The notes beneath the pieces were generated by a model, which saw only the letters and a list, made by a program, of their open reading frames with translations, ran no database searches and was not told the origin of the DNA. Of a stretch of 15,763 nucleotides of DNA, positions 6,463 through 14,315 are shown in pieces (position 1 is the stretch's first letter; each line of letters opens with the position of its first letter). The stretch spans positions 1 to 15,763 of the forward strand of contig JAPLYQ010000131.1 of assembly GCA_026395475.1 (NCBI GenBank), read 5' to 3'. The stretch is from Candidatus Roizmanbacteria bacterium. Its GTDB lineage: Bacteria > Patescibacteriota > Microgenomatia > UBA1406 > GWC2-37-13. Both the position numbers and the translations under genes were made by a program.

Positions 6463-7925
6463 ACTTTTGTGATTGGTTCGAGAAAATATATAACTGATAA
6501 CACACCCCATCCTGATGCCCCATTCTTATCTGAATGCGCTGGACCTGCAATATCGATATGCATCCACTTTGCCTTTTTTATAAACTCTTTCAAGAAAATA
6601 GCTGCTGTAATTGCCCCTCCATATCGAACTGTACTAATATTCTTTAAATCTGCAATGGTACTCTTCATATGTGCAAGGTATGCACTATGGAGTGGCATTC
6701 TCCAATAGTCATCTCCTGCAAGGCCTGCTGAAACCGCATACTTCTTCTCAAATGCATCATCGTTTGAAAAGAGACCAGCGAGATCATTCCCTAATGCTAC
6801 CATGCATGCCCCTGTTAGTGTTGCCATATCAATAATATAATCTGCTTTCAACACTGTCTCTGCATACACTAATGCATCTGCAAGGGCCAATCTACCTTCT
6901 GCATCTGTATTTAAAACTTCCACTGTTTTTCCATTCATCGCTGTTACTACATCTCCCGGTTTCATTGCTTTTCCTGAGGGCATATTTTCACAGGCAGGCA
7001 AAACACCATATACATCTGAGAAGGTAGACACTAGTGGCTTCTGAGAAGCTAAATAATCAAATACTCCAAGTACTGCTGCACCACCTGCCATATCTATTTT
7101 CATATCCATCATTCCTTCACTTGGCTTTAACGATAGACCTCCTGAATCAAATGTTATGGATTTACCAACAAATGCAAATTTTTTTGTACCGCTTCCTTTG
7201 TAATGCAAGACTATGAATGCTGGCTTGCGTTCGCTCCCCTGTGCTACCCCTAAAAATGCGCCCATCCCTAATTTTTTACATTCTTGCTCGTTAAGCACTG
7301 TAACATCAACTTTTCCCTGAGCTTTTTTTTCTATTTCTTTTGCATAATTGACAAGTGTTTCTGGATGAAGATGAGAAGCAGGAGTGTTAACCATATCTCG
7401 TGTCAAAAGAAGTGCAGAGGCAGTATTTATTCCTTTTTCAACCGCTTTTTTGACTTCCGCTGTTTCTGATGTTTCTATATATACATTATTAACATGTGGA
7501 TGTTTTTTTTGTGACTCTTTTCCTTTAAATGTGTCAAAGGAATAATCACCTATTAAAACCCCTTCTACAATTGTCTGTACGTCTTTACCATAAGTCCCAA
7601 TATGAACAACAATTTCTAGTGCTTTTACATTTCGCGCAAGATGGACTGCCTTACTTATTTGATTTCGAATATTTTTTACTTCGTGGACCGCTTCATCTCC
7701 TAATCCAAGAATAACAATGTGTCCTATTCCTTTATCGGTTGCTTGTTCAATATGAAGTATATCTGTGTCTTTACCCGCAAATTCATGCCTCTCAGCTTTC
7801 AATTGAATTATCGTTTGGAGTTCTTTTGGTATGTTTTTGTATTTATGTGTTCCTGTGTGTGAGAAATATATGTGGAAGGAGTTTTGGTTTGTGTATGTTT
7901 CTTTAATATGTATAGCTGGCGTCAT
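6459..7925 (-). CDS. pepA: Leucyl aminopeptidase, M17 family
   Basis: At 488 residues this is full length for the family. The N-terminal macrodomain-like region runs to about 160 and the catalytic domain follows. All active-site residues known from bovine and E. coli enzymes are present: metal ligands Lys255, Asp260, Asp278, Asp341 and Glu343, catalytic Lys267, and bicarbonate-binding Arg345. The signature NTDAEGRL is intact at 339-346, and the blocks FVGKSITFDSGGLSLKP and HIDIAGPAHSDKNGASGWGV are recognisable. The enzyme removes N-terminal residues from peptides with a two-metal centre, usually as a cytoplasmic hexamer, in peptide turnover; some relatives also bind DNA. It is first in an operon with the CBS-HPF protein (4-nt overlap) and has its own promoter immediately after the RND gene. 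The start fits a -10 box 9 nt upstream. Confidence 0.96.
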   Translation of the reverse strand: MTPAIHIKETYTNQNSFHIYFSHTGTHKYKNIPKELQTIIQLKAERHEFAGKDTDILHIEQATDKGIGHIVILGLGDEAVHEVKNIRNQISKAVHLARNVKALEIVVHIGTYGKDVQTIVEGVLIGDYSFDTFKGKESQKKHPHVNNVYIETSETAEVKKAVEKGINTASALLLTRDMVNTPASHLHPETLVNYAKEIEKKAQGKVDVTVLNEQECKKLGMGAFLGVAQGSERKPAFIVLHYKGSGTKKFAFVGKSITFDSGGLSLKPSEGMMDMKIDMAGGAAVLGVFDYLASQKPLVSTFSDVYGVLPACENMPSGKAMKPGDVVTAMNGKTVEVLNTDAEGRLALADALVYAETVLKADYIIDMATLTGACMVALGNDLAGLFSNDDAFEKKYAVSAGLAGDDYWRMPLHSAYLAHMKSTIADLKNISTVRYGGAITAAIFLKEFIKKAKWMHIDIAGPAHSDKNGASGWGVLSVIYFLEPITKV

Positions 7926-7934
7926 AGTGAAACT

Positions 7935-7963
7935 ATATTACCTTTTCCCCAAAAAAGAGTCAA
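7935..7963 (-). promoter_or_regulatory. Promoter of pepA
   Basis: TTGACT (7963-7958) and TAATAT (7940-7935) are separated by 17 nt, and the -10 box ends 9 nt before the ATG at 7925. The -35 begins 8 nt after the RND stop codon. A CCCC/GGGG pair flanks the spacer, which could form a weak hairpin or an operator. The expected leader is at most a few nucleotides. Confidence 0.55.
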
Positions 7964-7971
7964 GGGGTGAA

Positions 7972-10900
7972 TCATTTAGCTTCATTTGCAAACCAGTTAT
8001 AGTAAACGGCAGGAATAAAAAGAAGCATTATTGAAGAGGCAAGAAGAATCCCTGAAATAATCGCACCTCCTAAGCCTCTCCATAAAGGATTGGAAAGCGT
8101 AATAGGAAGAAGTCCAAGGATAGTATTTAACTTTGTTAAAATAATTGGCTCTAATCTACTTGCACCAGCGTCAGCTATTGCCTCTTTAAACTCCATACCT
8201 TCTTTTAAATTAATATTTATTTTATCTACTACAAACATTGAGTTTGTAACTACAATTCCAAATAACGACAATATGCCTATCATCGCTGGGAATGACACTG
8301 GGGTTCCGGTGAGAGCAAATACCACAAATACGCTTGATACAGCCAGTGGAATAACCATTAAGACAATGAGTGCCTGGCGATAAGATTGAAACTGCAACAC
8401 CATGGTAATGAGAATAAGAATAAACGCAACGCCCATCGCTTGTACTATCGAATTAATAGATTTTTTATTTTCGTCATTAACTCCTCCTGTTTTCCATGTA
8501 TATCCACTTTTAAGACCAAGTTTATTTGCAAATGTTTCCAAATCTTTATTTTTTGCGGTAACAGAAAATCCGGGCAAGACTCCTGCAGAAACAGAGAGCG
8601 TGCGAATTCTATTCTCACGGGTAATAACTGTTGGATTTGATTTCATAACGAAACTACCGAGTGAAGAAAGAGGAATAGATGTCCCTGCTGTGGTTGGGAT
8701 TTGCACAGTATTTAAATCTGTTGGATTTGGTAAATCGGAAGAAAGATAGAATACAATATCTTTTTTTTCTGTCGTTGTCTTGTCAAAGTTAACTGAGTTA
8801 AATGTAAAACCACTCGCATACATACGAAGCCAAAGACCTATTGTATCAATAGTTATTCCATTATCTGCTAATTTTCCTAGATCTGGAACAAATACTAATT
8901 TACTTGTCCCTGCTTTAATACTTTTATCAATGTTTGATACTCCTTCTTGCTTTTCAAGAAAGGCAGTAATTTTATTTGCATACTCATCTAATTTGCCCAA
9001 ATCATCTCCACTTAACTTTATTTGAAGGTCACTTCCTGCTGGTGGCCCACTTCCTACTTCAACGACAGATATTTTCCCTTTTTTATAATTTTTGAATAGT
9101 CCTCGTATTTCGTCAGCGATATCACTTGATGATCTTTTTCTATTCTCCAGTTCTGGGAGATGAACGGTAAATAAAGTTCCACTTGGACTTTCTGATCGAC
9201 TTTGAGAAGATACGTATTGTTGGCCCACCTCACCTGCAACAAATAATACATCTTTGGTTTTTCGTAATTTTTCTAAGACCTGCTCGGACTCTGTTGATAC
9301 CTGCGTTAAAGAAGTTCCTGGTGATAGGGACAAATTAACATAAAAAATAGTGTTGTCTGTTTTTGGAAAAAATTCATTCTTCACAAGCCCAAGTGGAAGT
9401 AACGCAAATGAGATAATTGCATAAGAAACAATTGCAATGATTACTTTTGTACGTGCAGATTCTGAATTTAAAATACGAAGAATAAGTCGTTGATATGCAC
9501 GAGCAATAGGTTCAATACTGATAACACCATGATTAGAAAATTTTGCAAGATAATGAGAAACAGAACTCATTACGACATTTTTTTTAATAATTTCTTGAAA
9601 TGTATGTGTGATAGATTTTCGAACGCGCATAAACAATAATGCAAAAAGAGCATATACAACTATCACAAATGGAAATATTGGACTTGCAGGTAGTATTGAG
9701 ATGAGAACAAATAGTGATGCTGCGAATGCTACCAGCTGAGCAAGTAATACAACGCGTTTTGCAATTTCAGGTTTTAAAATAACGATCATAAATGGCAATG
9801 TGATAAGCACTGCAATTGCTGTAGAGGAAAGCATTGTTATTGTTACAACGAGTGGAATTGGTTTGATAAATTCACCAATAATGCCTGTTGTTAACAGCAG
9901 TGGAACAAATGCCCAAATAGTTGTGATGGTTGTTGACCAAATAGGAACAATAGTGTCTCTCCACACGATTAATCCCGTTTCGGCAGGAGTAAACTTTCCC
10001 GTTTTATAATAAGAAGTCATCGCTGATACAACAACAATCGTGTCATCGATTAAAAGTCCTAAAGCGATAAGCAATGCAAAGAGTGTAAGAAAATTTATAG
10101 ATTGACCAAATACATTCATAAAAAAGAATGCTGAAAGAAATGTGAGTGGGACACTGAATGAAGAAATAAGTGCTTGGCGTAATCCCAAAAATATAAAAAG
10201 ACATCCAACGATGAGAATTATCGTTGAGCGAAATTCCTTTAATAAATCAGAAAACTGTTTATCTATTTTTTCTGAAGTATTACTAATGGTTGTAATCGTG
10301 TATTGATTTTCAAATTCAGTAGTAGTTTTCTTTGTTATCTCACCAATTGCCTTCCCTGCTTCATCAATATTTGATCCAGTTGTTTTATAGACATAAAATG
10401 TCACGGTTCGAGAAGCACTTTTATTGTTACTCGCAATATAACTTGGATACTGATTCCTCTTTGAACGTTCCATTATGGTTGCGATATCTCCCAATTTCAC
10501 AATTTTTCCTGCAACGGTTATACGGATGTTGCGAATATCAGCAACTGACGATACTTGAGGATCAATAGTAAGTGAAAATGTATTGCGATTCGTATCGATT
10601 GCACCTGCAGGATAGGAAACCGTGCTCTTTTGAATACTCTGTGCCAAGAGAAGTGGATTGATTCCAAATTCACGTATCTTTTCTGGACGAATCGAAACAA
10701 CAATTTCTTGTGTTTCAAATCCGGAAACTGTAACTCTGTCAACTTTTGAACTATCTTCGATTCTTGTTTTCAACTCTTTCGAAAAACTCATGAGAGAACG
10801 AAGGTCATTTTGAGTACTGACTGCAAATGTCCATACTGGCTGATCTTCAAAATCAAGTGCTTTTACTGTTGGTGTTTTGGCGTCCGATGGGAGGGTTGTA

Positions 10901-11304
10901 ATGCTGTCAATTTGAGATTGAACATCTGACTTTGCTTTTTCAGAAGAAACAGAGGAAATAAATTGGATGGTAACAATGGACGCATTATCACGAGAAGTTG
11001 AAGAGAGTGTGTCTATTCCTTTTACGCTCTGGAGTGCGTTTTCAATAGGTTCCGTTACAAGAGTTTCTATATCTGCTGGACCTGCTCCCGGTAGTACTGT
11101 AACAACTGTTACGATAGGAATTTTAATTTCAGGATTGAGCCGTCGAGGAAGACTCATATATCCAAAAATACCGAGTGCAAAAATAGTAACAACAAGAAGA
11201 AGAACAATGCGAATATTCACAACATACTTTGCTATCCAACTTTTCCATAATGATGGATCAAATTGGATTCTCTCTAAATATGATTGTTTTTCTATATTTT
11301 TCAT
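7972..11304 (-). CDS. RND-family transporter (AcrB/HAE1-like inner-membrane pump)
   Basis: The 1110-residue product has the duplicated RND architecture. Helix 1 is near 33-50, followed by a periplasmic porter domain with VLPGAGPADIETLVTEPIEN. Helices 2-6 follow, with the proton-relay pair in GLLIDDTIVVVSA (Asp420-Asp421), then a second periplasmic half (PSGTLFTVHLPELENR, GSGPPAGSDLQIKLSG) and helices 7-12. Two additional hydrophobic segments, about 518-561, lie between the usual helices 6 and 7, where AcrB has a cytoplasmic helix. The AcrB Lys940 position is Thr (FGIVVTNSMFVVD), as in RND groups with a different relay. The ATG at 11304 is preferred to the TTG just before it. The membrane-fusion gene ends 16 nt upstream, so the two are co-transcribed. 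No TolC-like gene is in the window, which fits a cell without a classical outer membrane. Substrate unknown; divergent ATP-grasp ligases are the best clue. Confidence 0.93.
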   Translation of the reverse strand: MKNIEKQSYLERIQFDPSLWKSWIAKYVVNIRIVLLLVVTIFALGIFGYMSLPRRLNPEIKIPIVTVVTVLPGAGPADIETLVTEPIENALQSVKGIDTLSSTSRDNASIVTIQFISSVSSEKAKSDVQSQIDSITTLPSDAKTPTVKALDFEDQPVWTFAVSTQNDLRSLMSFSKELKTRIEDSSKVDRVTVSGFETQEIVVSIRPEKIREFGINPLLLAQSIQKSTVSYPAGAIDTNRNTFSLTIDPQVSSVADIRNIRITVAGKIVKLGDIATIMERSKRNQYPSYIASNNKSASRTVTFYVYKTTGSNIDEAGKAIGEITKKTTTEFENQYTITTISNTSEKIDKQFSDLLKEFRSTIILIVGCLFIFLGLRQALISSFSVPLTFLSAFFFMNVFGQSINFLTLFALLIALGLLIDDTIVVVSAMTSYYKTGKFTPAETGLIVWRDTIVPIWSTTITTIWAFVPLLLTTGIIGEFIKPIPLVVTITMLSSTAIAVLITLPFMIVILKPEIAKRVVLLAQLVAFAASLFVLISILPASPIFPFVIVVYALFALLFMRVRKSITHTFQEIIKKNVVMSSVSHYLAKFSNHGVISIEPIARAYQRLILRILNSESARTKVIIAIVSYAIISFALLPLGLVKNEFFPKTDNTIFYVNLSLSPGTSLTQVSTESEQVLEKLRKTKDVLFVAGEVGQQYVSSQSRSESPSGTLFTVHLPELENRKRSSSDIADEIRGLFKNYKKGKISVVEVGSGPPAGSDLQIKLSGDDLGKLDEYANKITAFLEKQEGVSNIDKSIKAGTSKLVFVPDLGKLADNGITIDTIGLWLRMYASGFTFNSVNFDKTTTEKKDIVFYLSSDLPNPTDLNTVQIPTTAGTSIPLSSLGSFVMKSNPTVITRENRIRTLSVSAGVLPGFSVTAKNKDLETFANKLGLKSGYTWKTGGVNDENKKSINSIVQAMGVAFILILITMVLQFQSYRQALIVLMVIPLAVSSVFVVFALTGTPVSFPAMIGILSLFGIVVTNSMFVVDKININLKEGMEFKEAIADAGASRLEPIILTKLNTILGLLPITLSNPLWRGLGGAIISGILLASSIMLLFIPAVYYNWFANEAK

Positions 11305-11320
11305 CAATCTTATGTTTGCT

Positions 11321-12748
11321 TTATAACACGAGTTTTAGTGTGTCTCCTTCGACGATATTTCTATCAAGAATTACTTTATCACCAGCACTTAACCCTTTTT
11401 TTACCTCTACATAATCACCAGTTACATCTCCCAGTTCAATAGTCTTACTTACCGCTTTTAATACACCTTTATCAGCCTGCACAATGTAAATAAACGATTG
11501 TGCATCTGTTTGGTAGATTGCATCAAGTGGAATAAATGGGATAGTTGAGGAAGAATTCGCTGCACCAATTGGCATATCAACCGTAATGACTTGATCATTG
11601 GTAAATAGTTTTCCTTCTTCCTCTGGAAGAGAAAATATAATGGAATGGAGAGTACCATCTGTTGGTTCTGAAGAGATATAGGTTGGATACGCTGAGATAG
11701 ATGCGTCCCCTACTGTGATAGTACTTGCCTCTAATCGAGAAACGGAAGAGGCAATATGTCCAGAAGCATTTACGATAATGGATGCTGCATTTTTCGTACC
11801 AGTCATTGTTGCAAGCACAGTTCCTGAAGTTACATTTTGTCCCACTTTTACATTTATTCTTTCTATTACTCCTCCAAATGGTGCTGCAGGATACATAATT
11901 GCCTCTTGAATTTGTGCGAGTCGAAGATTTAACAATGAAATTTCTTTATTCAAGTCTAAAGATTTTTCTTGAATATCAAGTTGTTTTAGTGTTGCGTCAC
12001 GTTGTGCACGAGCAATTGCTCCTGGTTCATTATCTCCATTCGTCTGATACTCTGCAGTTCGAACAGCAGCGTGCGCTTGGTTAAGAGCTGCAAGCACTTG
12101 AGACTTTCCCTGCTTTAATGAAAGAATTGCACTATTACTTGAACCATTTACATTAATCGCATCCAAAGCAGTTAATTGTTGATCCATCATGGAAAGTACA
12201 TTGTTATTGAGAGAGATAAGATTATTTGTTTCGTCAATTGATTTAAAATTAATGTCTCTTAATTCTGCGGCTTGACTTTCTGCTTTTGTTGCAATCTCTC
12301 TATTTTTAGCGATTACTTCTTTCTGAGTGTCGTAGGTATCAGACAAAAATTGATAGTTTTTTTCCGCAACTTGACGAGTAACCGATTGTGCAACTCCTCC
12401 TTGATAATTTGTCGAAAACCCAAACAGCCAATTTCCTTTTTGAACTGTTTCTCCTTCATGTTTATATATCTGCTGTACAACACCTCCCGTTAAAGCGGTA
12501 ATTTTGATGACGCCAGATTTTTCAACCTTCGCTTGAAGACGAATTCGAGGAGCCTTCCCTATTGACACAACCTCAACTTCTTTTGTTTGTCTTTCAGTTT
12601 GAATGATTGCTTTTGGTGGTGTCTGAAACACATGACTAAGAACAATTAACAATAATAGAATTCCCATGAATCCAAAAAAATAGCGCAACGGATAGTCATC
12701 AACTGTATGATAAATTGCTCGAAGAGTTTTCTTAAAATAGTTCGTCAT
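11321..12748 (-). CDS. RND membrane-fusion protein (HlyD/AcrA-like periplasmic adaptor)
   Basis: The 475-residue product has a short cytoplasmic N-terminus, one membrane anchor near residues 22-41 (FFGFMGILLLLIVLSHVF), and then an adaptor body. The first lipoyl half contains ALTGGVVQQIYKHEGETVQKG. A helical hairpin spans about 115-275, rich in Ala, Gln, Glu and Leu. The second lipoyl half contains APFGGVIERINVKVGQNVTSG, and beta-barrel and membrane-proximal domains end with VKKGLSAGDKVILDRNIVEGD. Such proteins link an inner-membrane pump to the envelope; anchoring by a helix rather than a lipid is notable next to an aberrant Lgt-like gene elsewhere in the window. The frame could be opened at a TTG at 12805, but that TTG is the first triplet of a consensus -35 box, so the ATG at 12748 is chosen. 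It is the first gene of the MFP-RND operon. Confidence 0.92.
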   Translation of the reverse strand: MTNYFKKTLRAIYHTVDDYPLRYFFGFMGILLLLIVLSHVFQTPPKAIIQTERQTKEVEVVSIGKAPRIRLQAKVEKSGVIKITALTGGVVQQIYKHEGETVQKGNWLFGFSTNYQGGVAQSVTRQVAEKNYQFLSDTYDTQKEVIAKNREIATKAESQAAELRDINFKSIDETNNLISLNNNVLSMMDQQLTALDAINVNGSSNSAILSLKQGKSQVLAALNQAHAAVRTAEYQTNGDNEPGAIARAQRDATLKQLDIQEKSLDLNKEISLLNLRLAQIQEAIMYPAAPFGGVIERINVKVGQNVTSGTVLATMTGTKNAASIIVNASGHIASSVSRLEASTITVGDASISAYPTYISSEPTDGTLHSIIFSLPEEEGKLFTNDQVITVDMPIGAANSSSTIPFIPLDAIYQTDAQSFIYIVQADKGVLKAVSKTIELGDVTGDYVEVKKGLSAGDKVILDRNIVEGDTLKLVL

Positions 12749-12776
12749 TTTTGATATGGTAACTTGCAAAACATCT

Positions 12777-12805
12777 ATTATACGGTAACCGAAGTAATAT
12801 GTCAA
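12777..12805 (-). promoter_or_regulatory. Consensus promoter of the MFP-RND operon
   Basis: On the minus strand TTGACA (12805-12800), a 17-nt spacer and TATAAT (12782-12777) make a perfect sigma-70-type match. Transcription should start near 12770, giving a leader of about 22 nt with no Shine-Dalgarno sequence before the ATG at 12748. Confidence 0.85.
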
Positions 12806-12827
12806 ATAGGTATTTTAAATATTACTA

Positions 12828-12855
12828 TTGACAATTGGGAGAAAATAATCATAAT
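12828..12855 (+). promoter_or_regulatory. Promoter of the tandem ATP-grasp genes
   Basis: TTGACA (12828-12833), a 16-nt spacer and CATAAT (12850-12855) precede the ATG at 12870 by 14 nt, predicting a leader of about 8 nt. Its -35 box is back to back with that of the divergent RND promoter, with 22 nt of A+T-rich sequence between them that could hold a shared operator. Confidence 0.75.
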
Positions 12856-12869
12856 GTAGCTATATAAAA

Positions 12870-14315
12870 ATGAAAGAAGAAAATAATGAGGCTTCAAAAA
12901 AGAGTGTGAGACTTGCTCCCCTTTTAAAAAAAAGTAAGAGGAAAAAAAATCACAATGAACTAGTTGTTTATATCTACAATGTTGTTGAAGATGAGTGGTC
13001 ATTTATTACGACTATTTCTGATAAAGAAGAACGAAGAAAAGAAATAGAAAGTTGTAATAGTTCTGCAGAGTGCTATTTATTTGCAAATGCAGATGAAAAT
13101 GAGTTTACTTATATTTCTCCAAAACCAATTTCTTCAGAATTTAAAAAATATTTTCAACGATTAGTTGGTGCAACAAAAATTGATATTCTTGTTCCTAAAA
13201 ATGACACTCATCTTATCTGCAAAGATTTTTATAACGATAAAGCATTATTCAATCGTTTTATAAAAAAGGCAAAAAAATATAAGAAGGTCTCATTGGTAAG
13301 TTATGCAACATCTCCGCAGTTTCTTGACCTTGCTGAAAGATTAAAAGAGAAAAAAATAAACGTTGTCACTCCTGAAGCGCCAGAAGTTGACTGTGCATGG
13401 ACAGTCAATTTTTATGGAAGTAAATCTGGCATTCGCCAACTTGCCCAACAAAGCACAGCACTTGAACCAGATTTTATTATGCCGGAAGGTGTTATTTGTG
13501 TTGGTAAACTGGACGCTGCAAAAATTGCGGCAAATAGATATATCAACGACAATGGAGTTGTGATCAAAACTAATAAAGGAAGTAGTGGAAATGGAGTACT
13601 TATCTTTCGCAATGGTGATCTTCCAAAAAATTACAAAGAATGTGAAAAAGCTATATATACTACTTTGAATAAGAATGACTATTGGGATAGATATCCAATT
13701 ATTATTGAAGACCTTATTAATGTTGATGTAAATAATGGAAGCAGCTTTCCAAATATTGAATTTAGAATAAATAAAAATGGAAAGATTGAGATGCTTTATT
13801 ACTGTCTAATGATGGTAACAAAAGAAGGTGCTTTCTATGGTATTGATATGCATGAAGATGTGCTCGGTGAAAGACTTGCTGCGCGAATTATCGATACTGG
13901 ATACTATATTGCTGAACGATATGCGGCGGCCGGATATCGAGGACATTTTGATATAGATATGATTGCTACAAAATACAATCAAGTCTTTGTCAATGAATCT
14001 AATACTCGGAATACAGGAGGAACTGATGTTTTTAAAGTGGCACTCGAACTCATTGGAAAGGACTTTTTTTCTGACTCATACGTTATTAGTAGAACAAGAT
14101 ATAAGATAGCTAATATCTCTCGTCCTACTTTTTCTAAGATTGAAAAAATTCTTGAACCAATTCTTTATGATAAAAAAACAAAAGAGGGTGTCATGGTTAC
14201 TTCAGAGAATATTTTAAAACAGGGCGAGCTTATTTATAATATTTTTGGAAATACAAAAAAAAGAGCATACCAAATTGAAACTACGATGAAACAATTGCTT
14301 GAAGATTATGCATAA
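12870..14315 (+). CDS. ATP-grasp ligase-like enzyme, paralogue 1 (PGM1-like)
   Basis: The 481-residue product has a Lys/Arg-rich N-terminal tail (1-30), a pre-ATP-grasp region opening with VVYIYNVVEDEWSF and containing ECYLFANADENEFTYISPKP, and an ATP-grasp core. Core signals are the nucleotide-binding Lys and glycine loop in GVVIKTNKGSSGNGVLI (229-245), the adenine-side acidic segment IIIEDLI, and the Mg2+ site FDID (Asp361, Asp363) and VNESNTRNTGGTD (Glu376, Asn378). ATP-grasp ligases activate a carboxylate as an acyl phosphate and join it to an amine or thiol. The order and the GGT motif recall PGM1-type peptide ligases, by memory of the family only. A C-terminal domain of about 100 residues follows. 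It is cytoplasmic by sequence. The next gene is a paralogue overlapping by 8 nt, and the RND operon is divergent. Confidence 0.85.
   Translation: MKEENNEASKKSVRLAPLLKKSKRKKNHNELVVYIYNVVEDEWSFITTISDKEERRKEIESCNSSAECYLFANADENEFTYISPKPISSEFKKYFQRLVGATKIDILVPKNDTHLICKDFYNDKALFNRFIKKAKKYKKVSLVSYATSPQFLDLAERLKEKKINVVTPEAPEVDCAWTVNFYGSKSGIRQLAQQSTALEPDFIMPEGVICVGKLDAAKIAANRYINDNGVVIKTNKGSSGNGVLIFRNGDLPKNYKECEKAIYTTLNKNDYWDRYPIIIEDLINVDVNNGSSFPNIEFRINKNGKIEMLYYCLMMVTKEGAFYGIDMHEDVLGERLAARIIDTGYYIAERYAAAGYRGHFDIDMIATKYNQVFVNESNTRNTGGTDVFKVALELIGKDFFSDSYVISRTRYKIANISRPTFSKIEKILEPILYDKKTKEGVMVTSENILKQGELIYNIFGNTKKRAYQIETTMKQLLEDYA

Noticed and set aside
6463..6510. Upstream start of the CBS protein at 6510
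   Set aside because: It lies inside pepA, and the ATG at 6462 forms a classic ATGA stop-start overlap; the 16 extra residues add no domain.
7941..7970. Rho-independent terminator between RND and pepA
   Set aside because: Only a 4-bp CCCC/GGGG pair is available and the T-run is in its loop, not after the stem; the segment fits better as a promoter spacer.
8402..8749. Long open frames antisense to the RND gene
   Set aside because: They lie wholly opposite a strongly supported transporter gene, show no motifs and are best explained as its shadow.
11305..11307. TTG codon immediately before the RND ATG as the start
   Set aside because: The adjacent ATG at 11304 is the simpler start, and no initiation signal favours the TTG.
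12749..12805. Start of the membrane-fusion protein at the TTG at 12805
   Set aside because: That TTG is part of a perfect TTGACA -35 box with TATAAT 17 nt downstream; transcription begins after it, so the ATG at 12748 is used.
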